64,000 bases of DNA from Streptomyces phaeofaciens (GCF_014648915.1 NZ_BMSA01000002.1:186001-250000), one strand, 5' to 3'. Counted from the first letter of the stretch, positions 17,804-26,421 are shown. Translations and numbers: made by a program. Notes: generated by a model from the letters alone, not told the origin.

Positions 17804-18490
17804 ATGTACGAACTCAGAGGCGTCACCAAGCGCTACACCCGAGGCAAGGACACCGTCCACGCGCTGGCCGGCGTCGACCTGACCATCGCGGACGGCGACC
17901 GGCTCGTCATCCAGGGCCCCACGGGCGGCGGCAAGTCCACCCTCCTGCAGATGCTCGGCGCCCTCGACCGGCCCTCCGAGGGCGAGGTCGTCCTCGACGG
18001 CACCGACCTCGCCAAGCTGTCCGAGGCCAAGCTGACCAAAGTGCGCAGCGAGAACATCGGCTTCGTCTTCCAGTCCTTCAACCTCATCCCGACGCTGACC
18101 GCGCAGGAGAACGTCGAGACGGCGCTCGTCCCGCTAGGCGTCAAGGTCAGGGAGCGGCGCGAACGGGCCGCGGAGGCGCTGGCGTCCGTCGGCCTGGGCG
18201 AACGCCTGGGCCACCTGCCCTCCGAACTGTCCGGCGGCCAGCAGCAGCGCGTCGCGATCGCCCGCGCGCTGGTCAAGAAGCCGAAGGTGCTGCTCGCCGA
18301 CGAGCCCACCGGCAACCTCGACGAGGGCATGCGCGACGAGATCATGGAGGTGCTGGAGGGCCTGTGGAAGGAGCACGGGCTGACCTTCATCATGGTCACC
18401 CACGACTCGGCCATCGCGAAGAAGGCCCCGCGCCTCGCCACGATCCGCAAGGGCAGGATCACGGTGAAGGAGAACGCCGCGTCGGCCTGA
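17804..18490 (+). CDS. ABC transporter ATP-binding protein (MacB/LolD type)
   Basis: The 228-aa ATPase has the Walker A GPTGGGKST, Q-loop FVFQSFNLIPTLTAQEN, signature LSGGQQQR, Walker B VLLADEPTGNLD and switch His in MVTHD, so it should be active. It pairs with the FtsX-type permease just upstream, giving a two-gene exporter. The start is ATG at 17804 behind AGGAG. A hairpin 60 bases past the stop closes the operon. The substrate cannot be told from sequence; the L,D-transpeptidase next door hints at the cell envelope. Confidence 0.93.
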   Translation: MYELRGVTKRYTRGKDTVHALAGVDLTIADGDRLVIQGPTGGGKSTLLQMLGALDRPSEGEVVLDGTDLAKLSEAKLTKVRSENIGFVFQSFNLIPTLTAQENVETALVPLGVKVRERRERAAEALASVGLGERLGHLPSELSGGQQQRVAIARALVKKPKVLLADEPTGNLDEGMRDEIMEVLEGLWKEHGLTFIMVTHDSAIAKKAPRLATIRKGRITVKENAASA

Positions 18491-18551
18491 CCGCCGCCCC
18501 GGAAGACCCGCCGTCATGGCAGGTGAGCCGGGAGTTCGCTGAGCGCTGAGC

Positions 18552-18590
18552 GGACGGCCCGCCGGAAGGGAAGCCTCCGGAGGGCCGTCC
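18552..18590 (+). terminator. Terminator after the ABC exporter operon
   Basis: A 15-bp stem with one mismatch (GGACGGCCC...GGGCCGTCC core) and a 9-nt loop is followed by GTGTTT. Confidence 0.7.
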
Positions 18591-18606
18591 GTGTTTGCCT
18601 GGCCTC

Positions 18607-19398
18607 ATGACGGCATCCGAGACAGCCACCCCCCGCACCACGGTGGAGTACATCCGCTACCGCGTCCCCGAGGAGAGATCGGCCGAGTTCCTCGCCGCCT
18701 ACACCCGCGCCGCGGTGCCGCTCGCGGCGTCGCCCTACTGCGTCGACTACGAACTCGCCCGCTGCGAGGCGGACCCCGCCTCCTTCGTCCTGCGCATCAC
18801 CTGGACCTCCACCGAGGACCACCTCCAGGGCTTCCGCACCTCGGACCTGTTCCCGCCCTTCCTCGCCGAGATCCGGCCGTACGTCGAGGACATCGAGGAG
18901 ATGCGGGACTACAAGGTCACCCCGGTGCGCGGGACGGGCTCCGCCGTGCCCACGCTGTACGCCTGGGCGGGCGGCGAGAAGGCCTTCGCCCGGCTGACGG
19001 AGGCGTTCTACGCCAAGGTCGTCGAGGACGACCTGCTGGCTCCCCTCTTCGCCGGCCTCGCACCCGAGCACGCCGAACACGTCGCCCTCTGGCTCGCGGA
19101 GGTCTTCGGCGGCCCCGAGACCTACTCCGCGACCCAGGGCGGCCACAGCCACATGGTCGCCAAGCACTTCGGCCGCGGCATCACCGAGCCCCAGCGGCGC
19201 CGCTGGGTCAACCTCGTCCAGGACGCGGCCGACGAGGCCGGCCTGCCGACCGACGCGGAGTTCCGCTCGGCGTTCCTGGCCTACGTGGAGTGGGGGACCC
19301 GGCTGGCCGTCCACTTCTCCGGCCCCGACGCCCAGCCGCCGGCGGAGCAGCCGGTGCCGAAGTGGGGATGGGGGGCCGCCCCGCCGTACCAGGGCTGA
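18607..19398 (+). CDS. Antibiotic-monooxygenase domain fused to group II truncated hemoglobin
   Basis: The 263-aa protein joins an N-terminal dimeric alpha/beta-barrel of the antibiotic biosynthesis monooxygenase type (about 10-95) to a 2-on-2 globin (about 115-245). The globin part has the proximal His region HSHMVAKHFGRGI and the Trp of RRRWVNLVQDA, matching the invariant TrpG8 of group II, so it should bind heme and O2 or NO. Such fusions are known in some actinobacteria but their reaction is not settled. ATG at 18607 gives a compact N-terminus. It stands alone between the ABC operon and a converging regulator gene. Confidence 0.88.
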   Translation: MTASETATPRTTVEYIRYRVPEERSAEFLAAYTRAAVPLAASPYCVDYELARCEADPASFVLRITWTSTEDHLQGFRTSDLFPPFLAEIRPYVEDIEEMRDYKVTPVRGTGSAVPTLYAWAGGEKAFARLTEAFYAKVVEDDLLAPLFAGLAPEHAEHVALWLAEVFGGPETYSATQGGHSHMVAKHFGRGITEPQRRRWVNLVQDAADEAGLPTDAEFRSAFLAYVEWGTRLAVHFSGPDAQPPAEQPVPKWGWGAAPPYQG

Positions 19399-19432
19399 AC
19401 CGCCCCGCGCCCGCACGGGCGGGCGGCGAGGA

Positions 19433-20338
19433 TCAGGCGGACGGCGCCTGGGACCCCGCCCCCGCCCGGGTCGCGTCGACGCCCCAGCTGGCCAGCAGCC
19501 GCAGCGCCTCCGCCGACGCCGACCCCGGCTCCGCGTGGTACGCCACCATCGTCTGGTCGCTGTCGCCCGCCAGCCGGAACCCCTCGAAGTTCAGCGCGAG
19601 GTCGCCCACCAGCGGATGCCGCAGCCGCTTCACCCCGTGGCTCTTCTCCTTGACGTCGTGGGTCGCCCACAGCCGCCGGAAGTCCTCGCTCTTGACGGAC
19701 AGCTGCCCGACGAGCGCGGACAGCCGCGGGTCGTCGGGGTGGCAGCCGGCGTCCATCCGCAGGGCGCAGACGATGTCGATCGCCTTCTGCTCCCAGTCGA
19801 CGTACAGCTCGCGGTAGTCGGGGTTCAGGAAGATCAGCCGCGCCCAGTTCCGATCGGCCGCCGGCAGCTGTGCCCAGTCGCCGAAGACCGCCGCCGCCAT
19901 CGCGTTCCAGGCGAGGATCTCCGTACGCCGCCCCACGACGTACGCGGGCACGCCGTCCAGCGTGTCCAGCAGCTGCCGCAGCGACACCCGCACCTGCTGC
20001 GGACGCGCGGTCTGCTTCTTCTTCTGCTTCGGCTTCGCCAGATGCGTGAGGTGCGCGTGCTCGGCGTCGGTCAGCCTGAGCGCCCGCGCGATCGAGTCCA
20101 GCACCTCCGCCGACACGTTCCGCCCGTTGCCCTGCTCCAGACGCGTGTAGTACGCCACCGACACCCCGGCCAGCTGGGCCAGCTCCTCGCGCCGCAGCCC
20201 GGGCACCCGCCGGTGCCGGCCGAAGTCCGGCAGACCCACGTCCTCCGGCTTCAGGCGCGCCCGCCGCGTGCGCAGGAACTCGCTGAGCTCGGCCCGCCGG
20301 TCCAGGGGCGCGCCGGGGAGTCCGCGCTGTTCGTCCAT
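19433..20338 (-). CDS. XRE-family regulator with MmyB-like ligand domain
   Basis: The 301-aa regulator has an N-terminal helix-turn-helix (about 12-85; ELAQLAGVSVAYYTRLEQG is the recognition part) and a C-terminal MmyB-type PAS-like domain (about 105-285; WARLIFLNPDYRELYVDWE is typical), which in relatives binds a fatty-acid-like ligand. It reads away from an alcohol dehydrogenase gene 173 bases off. In many Streptomyces such regulators control the neighbouring oxidoreductase, so this is the likely target. ATG at 20338 is preferred to GTG at 20353. Confidence 0.9.
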   Translation of the reverse strand: MDEQRGLPGAPLDRRAELSEFLRTRRARLKPEDVGLPDFGRHRRVPGLRREELAQLAGVSVAYYTRLEQGNGRNVSAEVLDSIARALRLTDAEHAHLTHLAKPKQKKKQTARPQQVRVSLRQLLDTLDGVPAYVVGRRTEILAWNAMAAAVFGDWAQLPAADRNWARLIFLNPDYRELYVDWEQKAIDIVCALRMDAGCHPDDPRLSALVGQLSVKSEDFRRLWATHDVKEKSHGVKRLRHPLVGDLALNFEGFRLAGDSDQTMVAYHAEPGSASAEALRLLASWGVDATRAGAGSQAPSA

Positions 20339-20354
20339 ACGTCCAGTATTCACG

Positions 20355-20406
20355 GTCGTACGACGGTCAACCTGACCCCGCCGGTGGTAGGCACGCCAGT
20401 CGTACG
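20355..20406. promoter_or_regulatory. Paired GTCGTACG sites between regulator and dehydrogenase genes
   Basis: The palindrome GTCGTACGAC at 20355-20364 is repeated in part as GTCGTACG at 20399-20406, 44 bases (about four helical turns) apart, inside the divergent promoter region. This spacing is what a dimeric XRE regulator binding two sites would need. Promoter boxes were not resolved. Confidence 0.4.
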
Positions 20407-20510
20407 CAAAGCCGTGGCCTGGGTGAGCCGCGCTTCGTCCGGCAGGCTCGAAGCCGTACCCGGTCCGCAGACGGACCGGGCCGCGAACCCCCTGCTAGGA
20501 GACCCCCGGC

Positions 20511-21551
20511 ATGACCACCGTTGCCGCGTACGCCGCACCCGCAGCCAAGGCTCCGCTGGAGCGCACGACGATCGAGCGTCGCGCGGTCCGCGAGTTCGAC
20601 GTCCTGATCGACATCAAGTTCGCCGGCATCTGCCACTCCGACATCCACCAGGCCCGTGAGGGCTGGGGCGAGGCGATCTTCCCGATGGTCCCCGGCCACG
20701 AGATCGCGGGCATCGTCTCCGAGGTCGGCCCCGGCGTCACGAAGTTCGCCGTCGGCGACCGGGTGGGCGTCGGCTGTCTCGTCGACTCCTGCCGTGAGTG
20801 CGACAACTGCGAGGCTGGCCTGGAGCAGTACTGCACCGGCGGCAGCGTCGGCACGTACAACGCCCTCGACAAGGACGGCGAGCCCACCTACGGCGGCTAC
20901 TCCGAGAAGGTCGTCGTCGACGAGAACTTCGTCGTCCGCATCCCCGACGCCCTGAAGCTCGACGAGGCCGCGCCCCTGCTCTGCGCCGGCATCACCACGT
21001 ACTCCCCGCTGAAGCACTGGAACGCCGGCCCCGGCAAGAAGGTCGCGATCCTCGGCATGGGCGGCCTCGGCCACATGGGCGTCAAGATCGCGCACGCGCT
21101 CGGCGCCGAGGTGACCGTGCTGTCCCAGTCGCTGCGCAAGAAGGACGACGGCCTGAAGCTGGGCGCCGATCACTACTACGCCACCAGCGACAAGCAGACC
21201 TTCGCGGACCTGCGGGGCACCTTCGACCTGATCCTCTCGACGGTCTCGGCCCCGCTGAACCTGGACGCCTACCTGTCGCTGCTGCGGACCGACGGCGCCT
21301 TCGTGAACGTCGGCGCCCCCGAGGAGCCCGTCGCCCTCAACCTGTTCTCGGTGATCGGCGGCCGCAAGACCCTCGCCGGCTCCGGCATCGGCGGCATCCG
21401 GGAGACCCAGGAGATGCTGGACTTCTGCGCCGAGCACGGCCTGGGCGCCGAGATCGAGCTGATCGGCGCCGACGAGATCAACGACGCGTACGAGCGGGTG
21501 CTGGCGAGCGACGTCCGCTACCGGTTCGTGATCGACACGGCGACGATCTGA
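20511..21551 (+). CDS. Zinc-dependent NAD(P) alcohol dehydrogenase (CAD/YahK type)
   Basis: The 346-aa enzyme is of usual length for the cinnamyl-alcohol-dehydrogenase-like branch, which reduces aldehydes with NADPH. Catalytic zinc ligands are visible in GICHSDIH and PGHEIAG, structural zinc cysteines in the [15 protein letters not shown] run, and the cofactor loop in GMGGLGHMG. The start is ATG at 20511 with GGAG upstream. It is divergent from the MmyB-type regulator and ends in a strong hairpin, so it is a single-gene unit, probably under that regulator. Confidence 0.92.
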   Translation: MTTVAAYAAPAAKAPLERTTIERRAVREFDVLIDIKFAGICHSDIHQAREGWGEAIFPMVPGHEIAGIVSEVGPGVTKFAVGDRVGVGCLVDSCRECDNCEAGLEQYCTGGSVGTYNALDKDGEPTYGGYSEKVVVDENFVVRIPDALKLDEAAPLLCAGITTYSPLKHWNAGPGKKVAILGMGGLGHMGVKIAHALGAEVTVLSQSLRKKDDGLKLGADHYYATSDKQTFADLRGTFDLILSTVSAPLNLDAYLSLLRTDGAFVNVGAPEEPVALNLFSVIGGRKTLAGSGIGGIRETQEMLDFCAEHGLGAEIELIGADEINDAYERVLASDVRYRFVIDTATI

Positions 21552-21562
21552 TCGCCGCCCGC

Positions 21563-21596
21563 GCAAGGGTCCCCGGCGGCCGCCCGGGGCCCTTGC
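21563..21596 (+). terminator. Terminator after the alcohol dehydrogenase gene
   Basis: A 13-bp stem with one bulged T (GCAAGGG-t-CCCCGG pairing with CCGGGGCCCTTGC) and a 7-nt loop starts 11 bases past the stop. Confidence 0.75.
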
Positions 21597-21632
21597 CGGT
21601 CGCGAGTATGTTGGTGACGAGGAGGCTCCACG

Positions 21633-22019
21633 ATGACCGTTCAGCTGAACCACACCATCGTCGCCGCACACGACAAGCAGGCCTCGGCCCGCTTCCTCGC
21701 CGACCTCCTCGGCCTGGAGGTCAGTGAGCCGTACGGCCCCTTCGTCCCCGTCGCGATCCCCAACGGTGTGACCCTCGACTACCTCGACGCGCAAGGGGAG
21801 ATCACCCCGCAGCACTACGCGTTCCTGGTCTCCGAGGACGAGTTCGACACGATCTTCGCCCGCGTCCGCGCGGCCGGTCTGACCCACTGGTCCGACCCCT
21901 TCCACCACCACCCCGGCGAGATCAACCACCACGACGGCGGCCGCGGCACCTACTTCGACGATCCGAACGGCCACTGCCTGGAAATCCTGACCCGGCCCTA
22001 TGGGAGCGGGAGCGGCTGA
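21633..22019 (+). CDS. VOC-superfamily (glyoxalase-like) protein
   Basis: The 128-aa protein has the paired beta-alpha-beta-beta-beta fold of vicinal-oxygen-chelate proteins. Candidate metal ligands are the early His of LNHTIVAAHD, the His of PQHYAFLVSED, and the Glu of GHCLEILTRPYG near the end; GTYFDDPNGHCLEI is a typical C-terminal signature. Members include glyoxalases, dioxygenases and antibiotic-binding proteins, and this one cannot be placed further. The start is ATG at 21633 with GAGGAGG upstream. Confidence 0.85.
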   Translation: MTVQLNHTIVAAHDKQASARFLADLLGLEVSEPYGPFVPVAIPNGVTLDYLDAQGEITPQHYAFLVSEDEFDTIFARVRAAGLTHWSDPFHHHPGEINHHDGGRGTYFDDPNGHCLEILTRPYGSGSG

Positions 22020-22066
22020 GCCGACGGTGTCGTCGTGCGTGCGACGGCGGCCGCGGAACGGGCCGA

Positions 22067-22122
22067 CGGCCCGGTGACGGTTCGTCGGCCCTGTCACGTT
22101 GTCGGCCCGGTGACGGTTCGTC
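22067..22122. repeat. 20-bp direct repeat between two converging genes
   Basis: The 20-base unit starting CGGCCCGGTGACGG occurs at 22067-22086 and again at 22103-22122, 36 bases apart, in the gap between the VOC gene and the serine hydrolase gene. The GTGAC and GTCAC parts can also pair, so this may act as the transcription stop. Confidence 0.55.
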
Positions 22123-22125
22123 CGC

Positions 22126-23238
22126 TCAGGCGCGCAGGCCCGTCAGGCCGTCATGGGCGGCCATCACCAGCTCCAGCCCCCGGGTGTCGTCCGCGGGTTC
22201 GCGCATCTGGTTCGTCACGTACGCCACGGCCATCCCGCTGTCGGGCTCGATCATCACGAGGGAGCCGCCCCAGCCGCCCCAGCCGAGGGCGCTGCCGAAC
22301 AGCCCGTAGCCCAGGCCGTAGCGGGCCGGCATGCCGAGGATGCGGTCCTCGCCGCTGAACTGCTCCTCCCGCGCCCGGTCGCAGCCCTCCCGTGACAGCA
22401 GCCGCGTGCCGCGCACCGTGCCCGCGCAGGCGATCACCGACTGCACGAGCGCCACCGAACGGGCGTTGCCGAACCCGCTCGCCGCCGGGATCTGGGCGCG
22501 ACGCCAGGCCACGCTGTTGCCGTCCCGGACGCGCAGGGCGGTACCCGTGGGGTACGCGCTGTCGCCGGTGGCGCCGGCGGAGTAGTCCTCGTCCCGGGAG
22601 GGCGGCGGGACCGCGAGCGCCACCCGGTGGTCGTGCTCGGCGGGCAGTCCGATGTGGAAGTCGGCGCCCAGCGGGCCGGCCACCTCCCGCGCGAAGAACT
22701 CGCCCACACTGCGGCCGGTGATCCGGCGGACCACCTCGCCTACCAGGAACCCCTGGGTGAGGGAGTGGTAGCCGGCCTCGGTCCCCGGCTCCCAGCGCGG
22801 GGGCCGCGCGGCCAGGCGTGCCGTGGCGGACGGCCAGTCGTAGACGCCCTCGACCGGCCCGTCCCAGTCGGGCAGGCCCGCGGTGTGCGCGAGAAGGTGC
22901 CGTACCAGCACCTTCTCCTTGCCCGCCGCGGCGAACTCGGGCCAGTACCGGGCGACCGGCGCGTCCGGGTCGAGGGCGCCCCGGTCGGCCAGGACCAGCG
23001 CGGACAGCGCCGTCATCGTCTTGGTGACGGACCAGACGTTGGTGATCGTGTCCCGCTGCCAGGGGACCGTACGGCCGGCGTCGGCGAACCCGCCCCAGAC
23101 GTCGACGACCGGCTCCCCGTCCACGAAGACGGCGACCGAGCCACCGACGTCCCCCTCGTCCAGCAGCGCGGCCAGCGCTTGGGGAACCGCTACGAACAGA
23201 TCATCGTACGAGCCCTGGATGTCGGCCATGTATGTCAT
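22126..23238 (-). CDS. Beta-lactamase-fold serine hydrolase/esterase
   Basis: The 370-aa protein belongs to the class C beta-lactamase/DD-peptidase-like esterase group. The nucleophile motif S-x-x-K is seen as SVTKT in the segment NVWSVTKTMTAL. The usual Tyr motif is altered to YHS in GYHSLTQGFLVGE, and a glycine-rich GWGGWGGS stands where the third motif is expected. No signal peptide is present, so it is probably a cytoplasmic esterase (EstB-like) rather than a resistance enzyme. ATG at 23238 or 23229 could start it. It lies downstream of the SRPBCC gene on the same strand with a repeat tract between. Confidence 0.85.
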   Translation of the reverse strand: MTYMADIQGSYDDLFVAVPQALAALLDEGDVGGSVAVFVDGEPVVDVWGGFADAGRTVPWQRDTITNVWSVTKTMTALSALVLADRGALDPDAPVARYWPEFAAAGKEKVLVRHLLAHTAGLPDWDGPVEGVYDWPSATARLAARPPRWEPGTEAGYHSLTQGFLVGEVVRRITGRSVGEFFAREVAGPLGADFHIGLPAEHDHRVALAVPPPSRDEDYSAGATGDSAYPTGTALRVRDGNSVAWRRAQIPAASGFGNARSVALVQSVIACAGTVRGTRLLSREGCDRAREEQFSGEDRILGMPARYGLGYGLFGSALGWGGWGGSLVMIEPDSGMAVAYVTNQMREPADDTRGLELVMAAHDGLTGLRA

Positions 23239-23276
23239 TCAGCGCCCGCGGCCGACCGGAGGCAACCGATTTTCCA

Positions 23277-23333
23277 CTCCGGGGCTCCGGGGCTCCGGGG
23301 CTCCGGAGTTTTTGGAGCTCCGGGGCTCCGGGG
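23277..23333. repeat. CTCCGGGG microsatellite-like repeat
   Basis: The octamer CTCCGGGG is present three times (23277-23300), interrupted by CTCCGGAG-TTTTT-GGAG, then twice more (23318-23333). It fills most of the gap between the SRPBCC gene stop and the serine hydrolase start. The interruption can form a small hairpin with a T-rich loop. Confidence 0.8.
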
Positions 23334-23342
23334 CTGACGGGC

Positions 23343-23807
23343 TCAGAAGCCGTGCGCTTCGACCGCGGAGGCGACATCGTCGAGATCCTTGGCGATGCCC
23401 TTGCGTACCGCCCGCTCGCCGAGGCCGCCCAGGAGCGTGGCGAGCAGACCGGCGACGCCCGAGGTCGCGGTGGCCGAGAACGTCATCCGGACGGTCGTCG
23501 CCGACGGTCCCGCCGCCAGCAGGTCCCACTCCGAGACGTAGTGGGACCCGTGCGACTCGGCCTCGACCACATAGCGCTCGGGCGGCACGCTGGCCGTCAC
23601 CCACATCTCCTCGGTGGCCTCCTTGCCGAACATCCGCCGCGTCTCCCGCCACCGCGTCCCCACGCCGAAAGCACCCTCGGTGAGCACCTCGAGCCTGGTG
23701 ACCCCGCTGAGCACCCGCTCCATCCCGCGAAGATCGGTCAGCGCCTCCCACACGGCCCCCTGACCTGCCCCGACCCGACGCTCGACCACGACACTTCTGC
23801 TGCCCAT
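23343..23807 (-). CDS. SRPBCC (polyketide cyclase/START-like) family protein
   Basis: The 154-aa protein fits the helix-grip fold: an N-terminal strand (SRSVVVERRVGA), helix (AVWEALTDLRGMERVLS), successive strands such as GVGTRWRETR and SEWDLLAAGPSATTVRMTF, and a long C-terminal helix ending the chain. These proteins bind hydrophobic ligands, and some are cyclases or coenzyme-Q-binding proteins; no catalytic signature allows a narrower call. ATG at 23807 is chosen; the frame stays open far upstream but without a plausible domain. Confidence 0.8.
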   Translation of the reverse strand: MGSRSVVVERRVGAGQGAVWEALTDLRGMERVLSGVTRLEVLTEGAFGVGTRWRETRRMFGKEATEEMWVTASVPPERYVVEAESHGSHYVSEWDLLAAGPSATTVRMTFSATATSGVAGLLATLLGGLGERAVRKGIAKDLDDVASAVEAHGF

Positions 23808-23987
23808 ATCCCCATGAAAGCACCGGCCTCCGGCAATCGCCGCTGCTGGAGCGCGGGTGGGCCGGCCGGGCACCGCACCCCCGGCCGGGGCCGGTGCCCG
23901 GCCGGGGGTGCGGTGCCTGGGGGAAAGGGCGACGATGGACGGACAGGCCGCGGCGCGATCACCACCTGGGGGGCATGGAGATGCCAC

Positions 23988-24824
23988 ATGCCGGTGCACA
24001 AGGTCCGCCCGGACATCAGCGTCCTGAAAGACAGCCTGGAGGTGCCCGGGATCGGACACCTCCCGGTGAACTCCTTCGTCCTGCTCGCCGCACAACCCGT
24101 CGTCATCGACACCGGGCTGGGGCTGCCCGACCGGAACTTCCTGGAAGCGGTCGGGTCCGTGCTGGATCCCGCCGATGTGCGATGGATCTGGCTCACCCAC
24201 CCCGACCGTGACCACACGGGCGGGATCTTCGATCTGCTGGACGCGGCGCCCGAGGCGCGGGTGGTGACCACGTTCCTGTCCGCCGGGCTGATGTCCTGCG
24301 AGCGGCCGCTGCCGCTCGATCGCCTGTATCTGCTCAACCCGGGCCAGACCCTGGACGTCGGCGACCGCACCCTCACGGGGTTCAGACCCCCGCTGTTCGA
24401 CAACCCGGCGACCGTCGGCCTCTTCGACGACCGGTCGGGAGTCTGCTTCAGCTCCGACTGCTTCGGCGGGCCGATGTCCAGTGCCGAACTGGCACACGCC
24501 GACGACGTCGCCGCGGTCGACGTGGAGGAACTGCGGGCCGCACAACTGCTGTGGGCCACGGTCGACAGCCCGTGGGTGCGCAACGTCGACATCGAGAAGT
24601 TCCTCGGCACCTTCCAGACACTGCTGGACAGGGAGCCGGAGCTCGTCCTGTCCACCCATCTGCCGCCGGCTCACGGGATCACCGATTCGATGATCGACAC
24701 GCTGGGCTCGGCCGCCGGGGAATCGGCGTTCGTGGGTCCGGACCAGGCGGCGCTGGAGCAGATGCTGGCCGGATTCGAACCCGCCGGCGAAGAGCGACGG
24801 CCCGCGCCCGGCACCCCCGGATGA
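23988..24824 (+). CDS. Metallo-beta-lactamase-fold protein
   Basis: The 278-aa protein has the metal-binding signature H-x-D-x-D-H in THPDRDHTGG (about 66-75), then FSSDCFGGPMSS supplying the bridging Asp and STHLPPAHG supplying a later His. The order resembles the oxygen-binding domain of flavodiiron-like proteins without the flavodoxin part. It could be a hydrolase or an oxygen/NO-handling protein; the sequence does not decide. ATG at 23988 has GGAG eight bases before it. The divergent SRPBCC gene lies 180 bases away. Confidence 0.82.
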   Translation: MPVHKVRPDISVLKDSLEVPGIGHLPVNSFVLLAAQPVVIDTGLGLPDRNFLEAVGSVLDPADVRWIWLTHPDRDHTGGIFDLLDAAPEARVVTTFLSAGLMSCERPLPLDRLYLLNPGQTLDVGDRTLTGFRPPLFDNPATVGLFDDRSGVCFSSDCFGGPMSSAELAHADDVAAVDVEELRAAQLLWATVDSPWVRNVDIEKFLGTFQTLLDREPELVLSTHLPPAHGITDSMIDTLGSAAGESAFVGPDQAALEQMLAGFEPAGEERRPAPGTPG

Positions 24825-25001
24825 CATCGGCACGCTTCAGGACCCTCACCGGCCGACACCCCGTGCGGCGCCGCCCCGCCCCCGGCGCACGCCCCTCGGC
24901 CCTCGGCCTCGGCCGGACCGCCGACCGGCACGGAATCGCCGGGCACCCTCGAGCGTTGAGGACACCGAGTGACCGAGCCGACAGATATTGGAGGGGCCGT
25001 G

Positions 25002-25514
25002 ATGGCGGCGCAGACACAGAGGGCCGTGCTGGCCGGCGGATGCTTCTGGGGAATGGAAGAGCTGATCCGCCGACTCCCGGGCGTCACGGCGACCAGGGTC
25101 GGATACACCGGCGGCGACGTGCCGAACGCGACGTACCGTAACCACGGCACGCACGCGGAGGCCATCGAGATCCTCTTCGACCCCGAGAAGACCGACTTCC
25201 GGGCGATCCTGGAGTTCTTCTTCCAGATCCACGACCCGAGCACCGTGAACCGCCAGGGCAACGACATCGGCCTCAGCTACCGCTCGGCGATCTACTACGT
25301 GGACGACGAGCAGAAGAAGGTCGCCGAGGACACGATCGCGGACGTGGACGCCTCCGGACTGTGGCCCGGCAAGGTCGTCACCGAGGTGGAGCCGGTCGGC
25401 CCCTTCTGGCAGGCCGAGCCCGAGCATCAGGACTACCTCCAGCGGTACCCGGACGGCTACACCTGCCACTTCCCCCGCCCGGGATGGCGACTGCCCGCCC
25501 GCACCCAGGGCTGA
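25002..25514 (+). CDS. msrA: Peptide-methionine (S)-S-oxide reductase
   Basis: The 170-aa enzyme repairs oxidised methionine in proteins and uses thioredoxin as electron source. The active site GGCFWGMEE has the nucleophile Cys14; [16 protein letters not shown] and the [15 protein letters not shown] stretch are all canonical. It is cytoplasmic. GGAGGGG stands 5-10 bases before ATG 25002, so this start is preferred over an in-frame GTG further up. It is a single gene closed by a long hairpin. Confidence 0.95.
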   Translation: MAAQTQRAVLAGGCFWGMEELIRRLPGVTATRVGYTGGDVPNATYRNHGTHAEAIEILFDPEKTDFRAILEFFFQIHDPSTVNRQGNDIGLSYRSAIYYVDDEQKKVAEDTIADVDASGLWPGKVVTEVEPVGPFWQAEPEHQDYLQRYPDGYTCHFPRPGWRLPARTQG

Positions 25515-25534
25515 CCCCGAAACGGCCCGGCCAC

Positions 25535-25567
25535 AGGCGGACCCTCGGCCCTGCCGAGGCTCCGCCT
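25535..25567. terminator. Bidirectional terminator between msrA and a converging gene
   Basis: A 14-bp stem with one mismatch (AGGCGGACCCTCGG pairing with CCGAGGCTCCGCCT) and a 5-nt loop sits between the msrA stop and the stop of the minus-strand gene. Confidence 0.75.
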
Positions 25568-25608
25568 CCCCCGCGCGTCCGTGAGCCGGACAGTGGTGCC
25601 CGGTGGCG

Positions 25609-26421
25609 TCAGCCGCGTCGCTTCCACCAGCGGCGCTTGGGTCCGCCTGGCTGGGGGCCCGGTTCGGACAGCGTGGGGGCCGCCGGTGCGGTGTCCGGGG
25701 TGACGGCGCGCAGTGCGGTGCGGATGCGGTCGAAGGCCGCGATCGGGTGGTGGTCGTCGCCGGGCAGCGCCACCCCGACGCAGACCAGCTTGAAGCTGTT
25801 CCCGCCGAGGCCGGAGCCGATGAACACCGGCGCGCCGACGCACCCCTCGGGCAGGCGCCCCATCCACCGGATGCCGCCGTCGCCGGAGCGGCTGATCTTT
25901 CCGACCACGACGGCCTGCTCCCGGGCGCCGTTCCCGGCGCCGACGTCGTGGCCCAGGAGATAGGCGACGACCGGGCTCTCACCGAGAGCGGCGATGTCCT
26001 CCTCCGTGGCCGCGATGCCGTCGGTGATCTCGTCGGTGGTCCAGCGCCACCCCTTACGAGCGCCGTGCGCGTGCAGCCCGGTGGTGGACATGACCGCCAC
26101 TCCCAGGTCCCCGAGGTGGGTCCACCCCTGCGCGAAGTCGGTCATCAGCAGCTTCTCCGCGCTCATCGCGGGTGCGCACAGATCCCGCCGGAGGGTGAAC
26201 TCGGCGATCTCGACCTCCGCAGGCCGACCGGAGGTCACGAGGTACTGCCGGACGACCTCACCTTCGGCAGTCGTCTCCACGAGTTCGTTGAACCAGAAGG
26301 CCGTCGCGTGCTGCTCCTCCCGGTTGGCCCGCTTGAAGGGAAGGGTCGAACGACCGGCGTGACCCATGATGGCGTCGATGGTCGCACTGTGAAGATCAGG
26401 AAGATCGGCAAGGTCGGACAT
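25609..26421 (-). CDS. Protein of unknown function (270 aa)
   Basis: The 270-aa protein has coding-type codon use from ATG at 26421 to the stop. It contains a segment ATAFWFNELVETT, several buried-looking beta strands in the middle, a Gly-rich part GRLPEGCVGAPVFIGSG near residue 200, and a basic Pro-rich tail (KRRWWKRRG). The GCVGAPVF part is loosely like the GDSGGP loop of trypsin-like proteases but lacks the Ser, so a catalytic role is not supported. No signal peptide or membrane helix is seen. I do not recognise a family with confidence. Confidence 0.65.
   Translation of the reverse strand: MSDLADLPDLHSATIDAIMGHAGRSTLPFKRANREEQHATAFWFNELVETTAEGEVVRQYLVTSGRPAEVEIAEFTLRRDLCAPAMSAEKLLMTDFAQGWTHLGDLGVAVMSTTGLHAHGARKGWRWTTDEITDGIAATEEDIAALGESPVVAYLLGHDVGAGNGAREQAVVVGKISRSGDGGIRWMGRLPEGCVGAPVFIGSGLGGNSFKLVCVGVALPGDDHHPIAAFDRIRTALRAVTPDTAPAAPTLSEPGPQPGGPKRRWWKRRG

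Noticed and set aside
23232..24824. 530-codon frame that would extend the metallo-beta-lactamase gene upstream
   Set aside because: The upstream part translates the octamer repeat and the opposite strand of the SRPBCC gene. A ribosome site and the conserved start support 23988.
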